Positions 23,101 to 33,795 of a DNA stretch of 37,972 nucleotides are shown in pieces. How positions within the stretch are numbered: position 1 is the stretch's first letter; the number at the start of each line of letters is the position of its first letter. Origin of the DNA: Ectocarpus siliculosus (taxonomy: Eukaryota; Sar; Phaeophyceae; Ectocarpales; Ectocarpaceae); assembly GCA_000310025.1 (NCBI GenBank), contig FN649729.1:3024642-3062613 (forward strand), read 5' to 3'. Made by a program: the position numbers and the translations under genes. A model generated the notes under the pieces. It did not search any database. It was not told the origin of the DNA and was given only the letters and a program-made list of their open reading frames with translations.

Positions 23101-25315
23101 TAGCCGTCGCGCGGATATTGAGCCTGGTTCATGTAGGGGGTACGGGGTGGGGGTTAGGGTAGTGGTAGGGATATACAAAACCCCCCTCTATGTTTCATAG
23201 GTGGATATTTAATATCCTCGCGAAGACGGTCCCTCAGCTGGGTATATACTACTTCGAAGTATTTGACAGCTCAAACGAGCGCAGCTGATTGGTCAACGTC
23301 CACCTTCACCCTGCCGTGTCCCAAACAGCCCTGCCGTGGCTACTTTTTCTCTTTTTATTGTCCCCTGATTTTCGGAAGTGTACCCTGGTCTGACGGGAAC
23401 TGGGACCCCTTCGTGGACTATTTCCTCCTCAGGAATTCATTTCCGATCCAACCGTAAGATACAAACCATTAACGCTTCCCGCCTGAAACAATGGCTGGCG
23501 CACGGCACGTTTCCGTTGGGAAAGCAATCGGTATGTTGTGAGGCATGCGAGATACGAGTCATGCTCAGAACGCGACCGATCCAACATGGTTGAAAGCGCC
23601 ATGGCTGGCACATCGACTCAGATATAAGTTTCATCTGCGGATGGATGTGTGGCGGCGAACTCGTGGTGGTGGAGAGGCGGAAGTACACACACACACACGC
23701 CGACCAAAACAATCATCATGGAAGGAATGAGCGTACTACCCTACGTGCAGCGTAGGAGGTTAAACGGGCTGCAAAATGCCACAGAATTGTGCCGGAGGAG
23801 CGGGGGCAATATGAGCTTCCTGCTGAACCCAACCCTGATGTTTGTTTTGTTCATTGCTCTCCGCGCGAACATGTCAGCATTTTGCTTGCTTTCCGCTGGG
23901 TGTTTTTGCTTGTGCTTGTATGTACCAAAAGGGGTAGCTCGACATGTCAACTGTTGTAATAGTTCATTGATACATGTTTAATGCTTGATGTGTTTATAGA
24001 GGGCTTGGAGACGCGCCATCCTGTGCCCCCACGCGTACGTTCTCTCGAGAGATGTGCCACACGCACACATCATATCGGCAACGTCCGTCGTCAACCTCTC
24101 TCTTTGTTTTCAGGAGCCATACGCTGGGCGCGCGACAACGCCTCGCGGTACGGAGGGGACGGCGACGACCTTGTTCTCGTCGGGCACAGCGCGGGGGCGC
24201 ACCTAGCCGCCCTGAGTCTTGCCGACGGCCGCTGGCTGGAAGAAGCGGGCGTCCTCGCCCGCACCCCCCGAGCCGCCCCGCCCGGGGGCGGCGCTACTTC
24301 TACTAGTACCCCCCCAAGCGGCACAAAACCCTCCGCTTGCTCGGCCCCTGCTGCCGCAGCTGCTGCTGATGGCGACGGTTCCACGCCACCGGAGCCGCCG
24401 CCACCACCATCATCATCAAGACGACCGGCGCAGGTAGTGTCCGGATTTGTGGGGATCAGCGGGGTCTACGACATCCCGCGAATGGCGGGCAACGTCGTCG
24501 GAGGCGTTCTCGCGAGGGCGGCCTTCGGGAACGACCGGCGAGCGTGGCACGCCGCCTCTCCCGTACACCGCGTCCGAGCGGCTCTGGAAATTCGCGGCGG
24601 TGGAAGCAGCGGCGGCGGCGGTAATGATGGTCGCGCTGATGCGTCCGCCGGTAGAGCTGGAGCCGCGGCGGCGGCGACGGAAGGGGGCGGGGGTGGGGCA
24701 CCCTCGGCCAAGAGCGACACCGGCGGCGGCGGCGGCGGCGGCACGAGCAGCAGCTCGTGTTGCCCGCTGCTGGTTACGCCGGTGCTTCTGCTCACCGCCG
24801 CCTCGGACTTTCACCTGAAGGACGACGCGGAGGCGCTGGTGGCCGCCCTCTCCTCCTCCAGCGGTCTCGCTCGGCGCACGTCAACCATGGCAGCAACAGC
24901 AGCAGCAACGGCAGCAGCAGCGGTAGATATCGCCGGCGGGGCCGGCAGCGAAGGCAGCAGCAGCGGAGGAGAAGGAGGAGGAGGAGGCAATAGAGAAGCT
25001 TCGGGAGGATTAGAAGAAGAAGAAGAAGCACGGGGAGGAGAAGAACTTGTTGGGGTTATGGGTGCCGGGGGGGGAGGGGTGCCGCGGGCGGCGAAGGGGG
25101 TGCGTAACAGCGGGGCGGGAAGCAACGAAGAAGAAGAGCCCAGCGAAGGCCGTGGTCCCGGCAGAAGAAGCGTCCGTGGGGGCGTCAGCCACGTCCGCCT
25201 CGAAGGAGAAGACCACCTGTCGACCATCGTTTCCTTCGGGGAGCCTGGCAAGCGCGCCTCCGACGCCGTGCTGGACTTCATCCTCGCCCTTCCGCCACGG
25301 CGACCGCCGCTGTGA
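20189..25315 (+). CDS. Alpha/beta-hydrolase, HSL/carboxylesterase type
   Basis: Probable serine esterase or lipase of about 582 residues. Exons: 20189-20296, 21858-22138, 22861-23018 and 24114-25315 (stop TGA); all joins agree in phase and the total length is a multiple of three. The first exon gives a short basic start and a hydrophobic stretch (SVFIASAAFVAAAAS), so a signal peptide or membrane anchor is likely; this exon is the least certain. After a Gly run and an 11-residue Pro run come the YYEGDDACEEKHRLDVYIP strand region and, across a splice, the oxyanion motif HGGSW. Next are VMSYRLAPEVQHPEQVRDVA, the nucleophile elbow GHSAG (Ser near 24189), GISGVYD, a candidate catalytic Asp in LLTAASDFHLKDDAEALV and a candidate His in GEDHLSTI. 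Long Gly/Ala/Ser and Glu-rich insertions lie between these elements. The substrate cannot be told; arylformamidase-, prenylcysteine-methylesterase- or feruloyl-esterase-like members share this pattern. Confidence 0.82.
20297..21857 (+). other. First hydrolase intron, or upstream intergenic DNA
   Basis: About 1.56 kb with no convincing exon. It contains CAG microsatellites near 21368 and 21419 and a cluster of GGTAC/ACCGAG inverted motifs at about 20600-20760 that could fold back on themselves. If the exon at 20189 is not part of the hydrolase gene, the promoter would lie here. Confidence 0.45.
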
Positions 25316-26363
25316 TGTAAGAAAACGTCTTGTGGGCGGTGCAGTTGTACAGTTCGCACCCGCGCTTGAGACTTGGCAGTTGACGAATTGTTTGTTGTAG
25401 CTGTAGATAAAACTCAAAAATCTACGAACTTGAGCACCAACTGCTGTGAGCTCGGTTAGTTGAGAACCCCTACACTAAAACCTATATATATGGCGACCAT
25501 TCGTACAGCATGACCCTAGGAATACAGTAACAGCCCCAGCCTCGGTCGAAACTACAATAGAGGTTCTTAAGTGCCGGCGCGTTCTGCATTAACAGAAAGT
25601 TGTGTTTTTTTCTTTTGCTGTTGTCGTTCGGGTGCTATTTGGTTTTTCTTCTTTACGGCCGGCGGTAGCTCACGCAGTTTGTTCGCGCCAGGTGTACTGG
25701 CATGATGGGTGTGAAGAGGGAAACGGGTTGGAGTTTGGCCCCTCGAGCGGGGCTTGGATGTGCGAACAGAGCGCAGCGTGGGGTGGGGTGCGCGTGGTGT
25801 GTTGATAAAGGGCATGGCGTAAATGTACAAATGTTTGAAAGAATAACTTTTTCCCGCGGTATATCGAGCTCTTCCTCTATGAGACCCCCTTTTGCCACTC
25901 CGTCGGGGTACCCTTTGGGTGCCTGTAGGTTATGGCATCCCCGCGTACAGTTCGTTCCATTTTCTTTCTCCAAAGATGATGGTGCGGGCTAGCGTGGTTT
26001 TCCCCCGTTGGGTTCTTGGATAGCGCGTGCGTCTTTTCGCAACGTCTTGCGTAAATCTCAAGTCGTTTAACGGCCTCCGATCGTAGGATTTCCCGCGCAA
26101 CACCCAGGGAAGAAAAGCCATCCAGCTGTACGAAGAAGAGCGCGCGAGAAGACATGTGCTTGCGATTTATTGTTGCTACCGAACCTCTCAGTCCACCGAC
26201 GATCGCCTCCGCACTTGATTCACCAACGCCCCGCCACAGGCAGCCATTCCCACCCACTTTTTCGGCAAAAGCGGTTGTTTTAAAAGCCGCAACGTCCTCT
26301 GGGTGGGCCGGCCCCCCACGGATAGATGTTCCGCGTACATTTATAAACGTAATGGAAATAAAG
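25316..26363. other. Convergent intergenic region, no gene seen
   Basis: This kilobase separates the stop codon of the plus-strand hydrolase from the stop codon of the minus-strand LRR gene. It should hold both 3' UTRs and polyadenylation sites. I see no exon-like sequence; open frames on both strands here lack domains. Confidence 0.55.
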
Positions 26364-29300
26364 TCACTCGAACTTTTCGGCCGCGTGGTAGACCCCATCC
26401 ACGACGAATGGCTGCACGTCGAGGAAGACGCCCACGAGGGCGAACCGTCCCCCGCCCAGGCCCCCGAAGCGCTTCAGAGATGCCTGTCGGTGCGATCGAT
26501 TCCCCGGCGAGAAACAATGCGTCACACAACAGTAGTCAGCCACCCCCGCTGTGCATGGAATGAATGCTGGTGGTTTTGTGGACAATAAGCCACAGACGAG
26601 TTTACATAGCAGAGTGAACGCGGAAGGTGGCGCGACCTCCGTGCGTTGTACGGGCGCAACCGCCAAGTTTTCTGCTGCTCTATGGTTCTTCAAGGTTCTG
26701 GGACCGCCTCGCTCCATGCCTGCCCCGCTCCAAGCGAAGAGGCTCAGCAGCGGATCATTCAAACACCACAGCAGTACTATTGTCATATTTTGTTTTTTTG
26801 TTGGTTCGATAGCCCGGTCTTGACACTTGAGCTCTCCAACGGGATGGCGCGTCTTTAAATCCCATTTGGTGGTATCTTCGAACGCACGCTTAGAGTAGCG
26901 ACTGAGGCAATACAGCGTACGCGTCAACCAAATTCGTTCCAAATTGTGTAGTAGCAGGTATCGCTTGAGTTTGCCCTCTCCTGAGACCGAAAACAACTAT
27001 ACCCGAAATCAGAAGTATGCCGAGGCAAGCGGCAGCTGACAAGGCACAAGCTGGGTCTTAAAATCGTACCGCACAACCGACCTGTCCGAAGTGGTTCCCC
27101 CACACGAAAAGGCGTTCAACGGAGGCGTTGCACTCCATCCCTTCCGCGAGAGCGTCCAGGCCCGGATCGTGGATGTCGTTGCTGCGCAGATCAAGGCTGC
27201 GTTTTTTTCGTTGTTTTATTACATTCGGGCGAGGTAGGAAACGGTGATAAGCAATAAATATTGCTTCACAAGCGATCATCCTCGAGAGCACGGATTGCGT
27301 CCGTTCGTTCGTTCTGCACACGACTCTCAAAATATCCATGGATTTACTGGTGACTCGGCGGTAGGCTTCATGAAAAAGTTTATTCCAAGCGCCGCTGTTG
27401 CCGAAACGCTTCGGTGCCACATGAACTTCCGAGGCATTTCCGAGTAGCTTATCCCTGACCGCGACAGCTGGTTTCTAGAGGCGGGTTACGAGACTCTTTC
27501 TCTCACCCGCGCCCGATATATGTAGTGAACGCTCGCAACCGCAGCTCGACAACGACAGAGTCCACAAGCCCTTGCTTCTTCTCACGTGGTTAGCGTCTGG
27601 CTGTGCAGAAGGACGATCTTGAACGCCCTAGCCCCCTCGTCACCTATCATGTTCGCCCGGAGGAATAGACTGGACAGCGACGAATCCCCCACCAAGAGGC
27701 TAGCGAGCGCCTGTGTGTTAACGAAAGGGTTCGTTGTGGCATGAAAGGCTCACAGACCACCACATCCCGTCTTCGCTGACTTGTTTTTGGTTGCGGTTCA
27801 TGCCGTCGCGATCCCGATTAGTTCAATGGTGTTGATCGTAAATAGGGGCAATAGTTCACGATATTTGTGAGGTGGGGCGGGGGGGGGGGCGTCGCCGTGA
27901 GAGAAGAAGTAGGAGTGTTCTCAGCGTACGCGTGTGCTGCTGTACAAAGGTGTACGGTGGCGGGGTAAGCCCTTGCGAACGGGGGTAGTCGTGGAATCAG
28001 GGCATATGTGTTTGCTCGCATAGATTGGTGCCGCCAAAGGTTGGGTTGGTGTCGGCATGCTACGTGTCGGCAAGTCAACCGAGTGTTCTTGGCACGTTCG
28101 TCGCCCCTAGTGCAACGGTGGGAAGACGTCTAGGGCATGTCCGACCTTGAAGCAACACCGAAGTAGTACAGGATGCACAACGGTTGCTGAACTGCGCACG
28201 GAAGCGCTGCCGTCACCGCTGTTACCAATGAACAACCGTGGCATTGCAGCAGGAGCTGCTATTACTACTGCTGAGGGGGCTGTTGTGGCAATGGCTGCTA
28301 CGGCGGTGGCTTTTTGCGGCTACGGCTGGTGGCCTGCCTCTACCGTCATTTTCTTCGTCGACGAAGCCTCGCCGGGTTGTCCGGTGTAGATCGGGTACCC
28401 CTGCTTTCGTACGTACCTGGCCGCCCGTAATGCCTATGCGGTTTCGCGAGAGGTCTAGCGTCCTCATCGTCGGGTGCCCCGTCAGCGCACCTCGCAACAC
28501 GTACGCCCCCTCGTCGCCTATGCCGCACCCCGACAGGTCCAGTAGTCGCAGCATGTAAGGCGGGGTTTCGAGCGTTCGCGACACGTGACACGCGGCGACT
28601 TCCTTCGCGTCGTTCCGCGTTGTTGGTTGGGCGGGGAGACAAGGACGGAGAGAGTTGTCGAGACCGTGCCGGGGTTTGTGAGTGGGCACTGGTGGTGCCT
28701 GTTTGTGACAAGACGAGATGTTTCTTGGGGTACTGCCATTGCGCCTCCCTAAACCTACCGGTGTACTGTCATTTTCATCCGCCTTCTCGCCACCCCCGTC
28801 CTACCTCGCGAGAGCGCAGTAGCTGTGACCCAATGCTCAACTCCCGCACGGTGTTGTTCCCTTCTCGTAGCACGGCAAGAACTGCGGTGAACCCTGCCTC
28901 GGTCATGTCCGTATTGCTGATGACCAGCCGCTCGATCGTGAAATTGTCCAAGAGCATCTGGAAGGGGAGGTAGGTGGGCAGAGATGTCGTGACTTGGTGT
29001 AGGGGGGTGGGAGTTGGGGGCAGACAGGACGCTCGGCTTGCTTGTCCGCTTTGAACTGCTGTATATTCGTCTGTCAATATTTTCATGCAGTGTCAAGCCT
29101 GCAGGAACAACAGCAGCGCCGCCCCTCTAGCAACAAACATAGCGAAGAACGTGGGGTTAGCATGCAGTTCTTTTCGTGATTTCAAGGGTAGAATTCTTCT
29201 GCCCTGCAACATATCTCGGTCCAGGTTTATGGAGCACCCACCTCTTGAGATTGACAAACGTCTTAGATATAATTATCAGCGACAAGTTTCACGTGCAAAC

Positions 29301-31025
29301 GATGCACAGGACGTGGACTTCAACCCTAACACCAATTGCGATCGATCGCAGCAGCAAACTTGAAGCGCGCTGGCCCTCAAGATGGGCCCAGCCCTTTCAA
29401 TGTCGTCTGTCTAACCTTTGAGATGTACGACGCCCCTTCGCTTTTCAAAGGGTTTGAGCTCAGATCCAACGACGTCAGGGTCGCGTTCTGGCGCAGGCGT
29501 TCCGTGAGCAACTGCACCGCACGGGGTGGGAGGCGAACTTTAATCTTTCCTTGGTTGTCCGCGGTCGTTCACTTCAACGCACACCGTTGTTGGGGTCTAA
29601 CGTTTCTTGCACCAAAATCATGACAATGTGTCTTTGCTCGATTGTCCGGCATGTAGGCGTATTGTGTACTATAAGGCGGGCAAGGTCGAGGGCTCTGAAC
29701 TCGGTTCAAGGACAGCCAAAAGGCAGGAGAAGACTGGTGTGACTTTTGAAAGAGTTTTCGAACTTCTTGCGGAAGCTGTTCGGCATATATCCAACCTTAT
29801 CTTGAAGCGCCACGCTGCTGCAAATGCCGGCAAGAAACCGATTACATTCACGGTCACGCACATCAAACAAAACGGAGAACGAGAAAACTCCACTACAACT
29901 TCATGAACGCCTACAGCACGTCGATACCTGGCATCCTTTCGAACCGATGCTGTTTCCTCTCAAGTCCAGCGAGGATAGGACGGAGCTGTATGAAGGCGGC
30001 TCGTCGTCTAGCAGTCGGGCCAACGACCCTACACCGGCGTCCCCGATGTCGTTGCTAGCCACCGAGATGTTCCGAATGGCCAGTCCGCTAGAGATGACAG
30101 CGCCTACTATTTTCTGCACAGGGGTCAAAATGGGTGGGGAATGTTTTCCTCCCAAACCTGCACGTCGTCCGATACAGTCTGGTTGTGGGGTGGTTGTTTC
30201 TTCGTCTCAAGGCTGCGAGTTCGTGACCATATCCATGACGGGCAGTGACAGCTCAGTCCAAGATTCAATGAGATTATGGACCATTCCAGGTATTGGGAAA
30301 GAGTGTCATGCAAACGGCCCCGAACTCGTATAAAGGAAACAAGTTGTACGGTAGCGTCGATATGCATAAGCACAGCAAGCCGTGATATAACGCAGAGATC
30401 TGAGGTTCCATTGCATGGGAAAACCAGAATCTACAGTACAGTTTTTGTCGTGATCTCCGTAATTTGAGGACGTGGTTCAAAGTAAGCTTGCCTGAGCCTG
30501 CGGTACTGATGCCTACACTCCTTTTTGAAACCTATGGTGGCCTGGGTGGATGGGCAGGCAACGAAGAACCGTATCTACCCTGGGAAATACCCTTAGTCTG
30601 CAGACTACCGCTGAACAGACTCTCGAATGCGACGCAGATGCAGAGCAGCGCCTTATCAAAGCATCGCATATCAGTACCCTCAGAGACTCACTACACGGTC
30701 AACCACGGTATTGCCCAGCTGTAGTTTTTGTCGAGCGACTGGCTACGCCATCTCGGCGCAAAAATTGTTGCCCCCCCTCTGCATCTGTCGCAGCATGCTG
30801 CCGCACCTCTACGTCCTCATCTGTAACCTGCAGCCCTTCCAACCGAATTGTGTCCAGCTGCACCTCCCCGACAGCCACGGCGCGGCTGACGGTCTCCCAC
30901 AGCTGCGCAACCGCCATGCTGCGCATCGTCACGCTCTTGAGTGCTGCCTCAAACATCCCCAAGGCCTTGTAGCTGCCTGCTTGGTACACTACCCCAGCAT
31001 TATTCCGTACGACGTCGAGAGACAT
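26364..31025 (-). CDS. Leucine-rich repeat protein, ribonuclease-inhibitor type
   Basis: An eight-exon minus-strand gene of about 399 residues. Exons in coding order: 31025-30807 (proposed ATG at 31025), 30113-29928, 29511-29416, 28957-28805, 28602-28417, 27710-27586, 27196-27082 and 26483-26364 (stop TGA). Joining them gives an unbroken series of LRRs of about 28-32 residues, for example LDLRGNSIGSKGC, LDLSSNPLKSEGA, LLDLSGCGIGDEGAYVL, LDLSRNRIGITGGQ, LFLRANMIGDEGARAF and LDLRSNDIHDPGLDAL. The protein closes with LDVQPFVVDGVYHAAEKFE, a cap-like non-repeat tail. No kinase, GTPase or transmembrane segment is seen. RI-type LRR solenoids bind proteins; the partner is unknown. Introns are phase 0 except the one between 27586 and 27196, which is phase 2. 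The first exon is the least certain: the start may lie further upstream or at a later ATG at 30956. Confidence 0.85.
27197..27585 (-). other. Phase-2 intron of the LRR gene
   Basis: The intron runs from a GTGAGA donor after the codon fragment AC to an acceptor before C-CTT-GAT-CTG. It splits the LTTLDL core of a repeat. The other introns of this gene are all phase 0 and fall after Gln, Lys or Glu residues at comparable places in the repeats. Confidence 0.75.
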
Positions 31026-31311
31026 TCCTGCCGTAGCTTTTTCGTTTTGCTCGTCCGGATCTTGGGTGATGCAGGTACCGCAGTGTGGTGATGGTTTTCT
31101 TTTCAAAGCTTCGTTCCGTGGGTTGATGCCCCCCTCCTACGAGGTTGCTGCGTAAGCGTGTGTTTGTACCGATGAATAATGAACTTGGCTCTTCGTCCTT
31201 TGCTGTTGCATGTAGACCACGACGTGTAGAACTTCAAGCGACAAGTCGACTGTTGACCACTCTGTACACTACCGCTTCATTGCAGTACTGCTGTACTGCT
31301 GTAGCCTAGAG

Positions 31312-31337
31312 GCTTGCGAATACCTGTATTCGCAAGC
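31312..31337. promoter_or_regulatory. 26-bp inverted repeat
   Basis: Perfect 12-base arms, GCTTGCGAATAC and GTATTCGCAAGC, flank a CT spacer. It lies between the divergent LRR and DUF6729-like genes. It could bind a dimeric regulator or be the end of a degraded mobile element. No second copy was noticed in the window. Confidence 0.8.
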
Positions 31338-31515
31338 TCCCGGGATGAAAGGGGCACCGTCGTTAAACGTGTTGTTTTCACTCGAGAAGACGCATGGGTA
31401 GCAGGTAGTTTACTGATCTGGAGTATATTGTTGCGCTCGTTACAAACAGCAAAGCGGAAGAATTACTGACAATATTTGCGTTGGCCCGAACAGCGAAGAG
31501 AACCGACGCTATCGA

Positions 31516-31569
31516 CCCCCCCCCCCCCCCGAAAATGAAACATTTTGTCGATGGGGGGGGGGCCCCCCC
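31516..31569. repeat. C15/G10/C7 homopolymer hairpin
   Basis: A run of 15 C is followed by 22 bases containing the small stem AAAATG-AAA-CATTTT, then 10 G, then 7 C. The C and G runs can pair around the inner stem, and the G and following C runs form a second self-complementary block. Such tracts are also common sites of assembly error. Confidence 0.8.
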
Positions 31570-31778
31570 AAGGGCCCCACACCCCCCCACCCCACCCAAC
31601 GCTCGGAAAACTGGACACAACAACGATACATAACTGTGTGTAACGGCGACAAAGGCCCGCGTCCAACACAATGGGGCACGTCCCATGGGGCACCCATTCC
31701 GAAGGGCCTGATAATTCTGAATGGACTTCTTCCTGAAGTCCTTTCCACCCCCCTTCAGGGAGGAAGAAAATCCGTTGG

Positions 31779-33217
31779 ATGTCTGAAAACGGCTTTCCGT
31801 ATGGGTCCATGACCCACCCAGATGGGCAGCAAAATCCTCCTCCGCAGCGGGCTCCGCCTGGCGATGGCGCCAGCGGTGGGGGCGGGAGCGGCAGCGGGAG
31901 CGCCCAACCGATGATCTTCCAGGAGGTTGCTGGTCGTGGGGCTGCCTTCACGAGCATTAGCGATCCGGCTGGCGTGATGCTGCAGCAGCATCAGATCCAA
32001 CTTGCAGCGGCGACGCCCCCAGCAGCCTCTGCCGCTGCCGCCGCGGCAGCGGCAGCAGTCGGCGTACCCACTGCTGTCCTCCATGGCGGTGTCCACATCC
32101 CTCCGCTCCCCAACGCACTGCTGAGCGGAAACGGCGGCAGCAACGGCATCGGCGGCATGAATCCCGACCTCGGCGAGCACGTCTTCCCTGCTCATCAGCT
32201 CTTTCACGCCGCTGCCGCTGCTGCCGCCGCTGCCGCTGGTGACGGCGGCGGTGGCGGCACGGGAGGCATGCCCGGCCCCGGAAAATCAGCAGCATCAACG
32301 ATATCGGAAGGGGTGGCGTCGGCGGTGACTGGCGGGTGGTTCATCAGCGAACCGGGAGCGGGAGGAGAGCCGGGAGCAGCGGGGGTCGGAGACCCCGTGG
32401 TGATACCGGTGTCGCTTACCCCGCAGGAGCTCGCCGCTCGGAAGGAAATGATCAGCGCGGAGACGCGGAAGCAGCTCGGGGTGCTCCAGGACCTGAGGGC
32501 GAAGCACGCCGGCAAGAGGGGCCGATACAAGTGGGTGATGTTGCGATGATGATGAGCATGCCGTAGCAGCAGGAGGAGGAGCGTTTCCTGCTGTGGACAT
32601 CTCTGTATTGTAGGTTTACGTGTCGGACCACTCCTTTGACCCGACGGTGCAACCACCGTTGGTGCGGAAAACAGGGAGGGTGCAACATGCCAAAGGGGAG
32701 AAGATAGTTGTTTGGTGCACACGGCGGTTTTACCTCCAGGTTTTCTGGGGACGAGAGTTGCAGCGGTGGCGTAGGCGGAGATTGCGGGGCTGGGGTTGTG
32801 ATAACGTCGTTGATATGTAGGCCAAACGCAGGGCCCTAGCGACAGTCCCTTTTGCGCCGTTTCACGACCGATGCTCTCTCGTCGTTGCTGTTTCCCCCCT
32901 GTCGCAATTTGCTGTTTCCGCAACGGTCCAATGGCTGTGGCGTTGGGGTCAACACCACCGTGATCATCACCACAACTGTCCGCTCCATCCCCCAACAACA
33001 CACATGGTGTGTTCGTTGTAGCTCGGCTGACCAAAGAGTGAAGGACGACGCGGAGAGGGCTATGGCCGACCTCCGGGTCAACATCATGCCGCACGAACGC
33101 CAGGCCATGTCGAAACCCGTCGCCGACGGCGGCGCCAAGAGCGGCAAGAAGAGGAAGAAGTCCTCCAACGGAAAGGCGTCGAGGGCGGGGGAGGCTGCCT
33201 GCGGAGATCCGTATCTG
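31779..33217 (+). CDS. Unknown low-complexity protein, 5' exons
   Basis: Not recognised. The ATG at 31779 opens MSENGFPYGSMTHPDGQQN, followed by Gly, Ala and Pro runs. The more ordered end of this exon contains LTPQELAARKEMISAETRKQ and LRAKHAGKRGRYK, helical and basic. The exon ends at 32534 (GTGATG donor) or 32530 (GTGGGT). A second exon, 32614-32739, reads VYVSDHSFDPTVQPPLVRKT near its start and has GC-biased third positions in that frame. A third segment ends at 33217 before GTGCGC and contains ERAMADLRVNIMPHERQAM and a KKRKK-type basic stretch that could be a nuclear localisation signal. It starts at 33022 or 33044, and the phase fits the previous exon only with the later acceptor. The segment ends in phase with the exon at 33796, so this may be the 5' part of the next gene. 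Confidence 0.5.
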
Positions 33218-33795
33218 GTGCGCGATAGTTTGTGTTGTCGTGTAGTTCGTTGTTGCGGAGTGATTTTTTTGCCGCCTCTGTACAATCTACTGTTGGTCTC
33301 TCTCTTCTATTGTTGTTGCTTCGTGGTTTCGTGTTGTGCTAAGATCGTCCGTTGAACGGGCGCAAGCTAAGGTTAAGGCGGGAGTGCCCCAAGGCCCGAG
33401 CGTATCTTCGAGCGACGTTAATAAGCGCACATGTATTAGTGCATACGGCGGTTGACACCCGTGTCACATCTCTCTGCCCTGGCCGCAGTCGTTGAGGTGG
33501 CGCATGTTCTCACATGATCCTGCTGGTGTGTCGTATCTATAGCCGTGTGCCGTTATGTTTCTCTTGCGTTGTGTTCCTACACAAGCGCCCCAACTCTTCG
33601 CACGTACTCGTACGTGTTTTGACATCAGTCGGCGCCCCAGGAGGCGGTCTGCGGCGCTGTCGTCATGTGTTGTGCTTGGATTTTGGATTGTTTGCCTTTT
33701 CGAGCCGGACAGACCGACATCGCGGTCAACCGTCACTGCTACAAGAAACAGCGTGTGTCATTTCCAATGCTGTATTTGACTTTGTGTGATTTCAG

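Larger units (their letters stand above)
31026..31778. promoter_or_regulatory. Divergent intergenic region, probable bidirectional promoter
   Basis: The region lies between the proposed start of the minus-strand LRR gene and the ATG at 31779 of the plus-strand gene. It contains a 26-base near-perfect palindrome at 31312-31337 and a C-run/G-run hairpin at 31516-31569. No obvious TATA or initiator element can be defended by eye. Confidence 0.45.

Noticed and set aside
32204-33094. Minus-strand open frame of 296 codons
   Set aside because: Antisense of Ala/Gly-rich exon sequence and adjoining introns; no recognisable domain.
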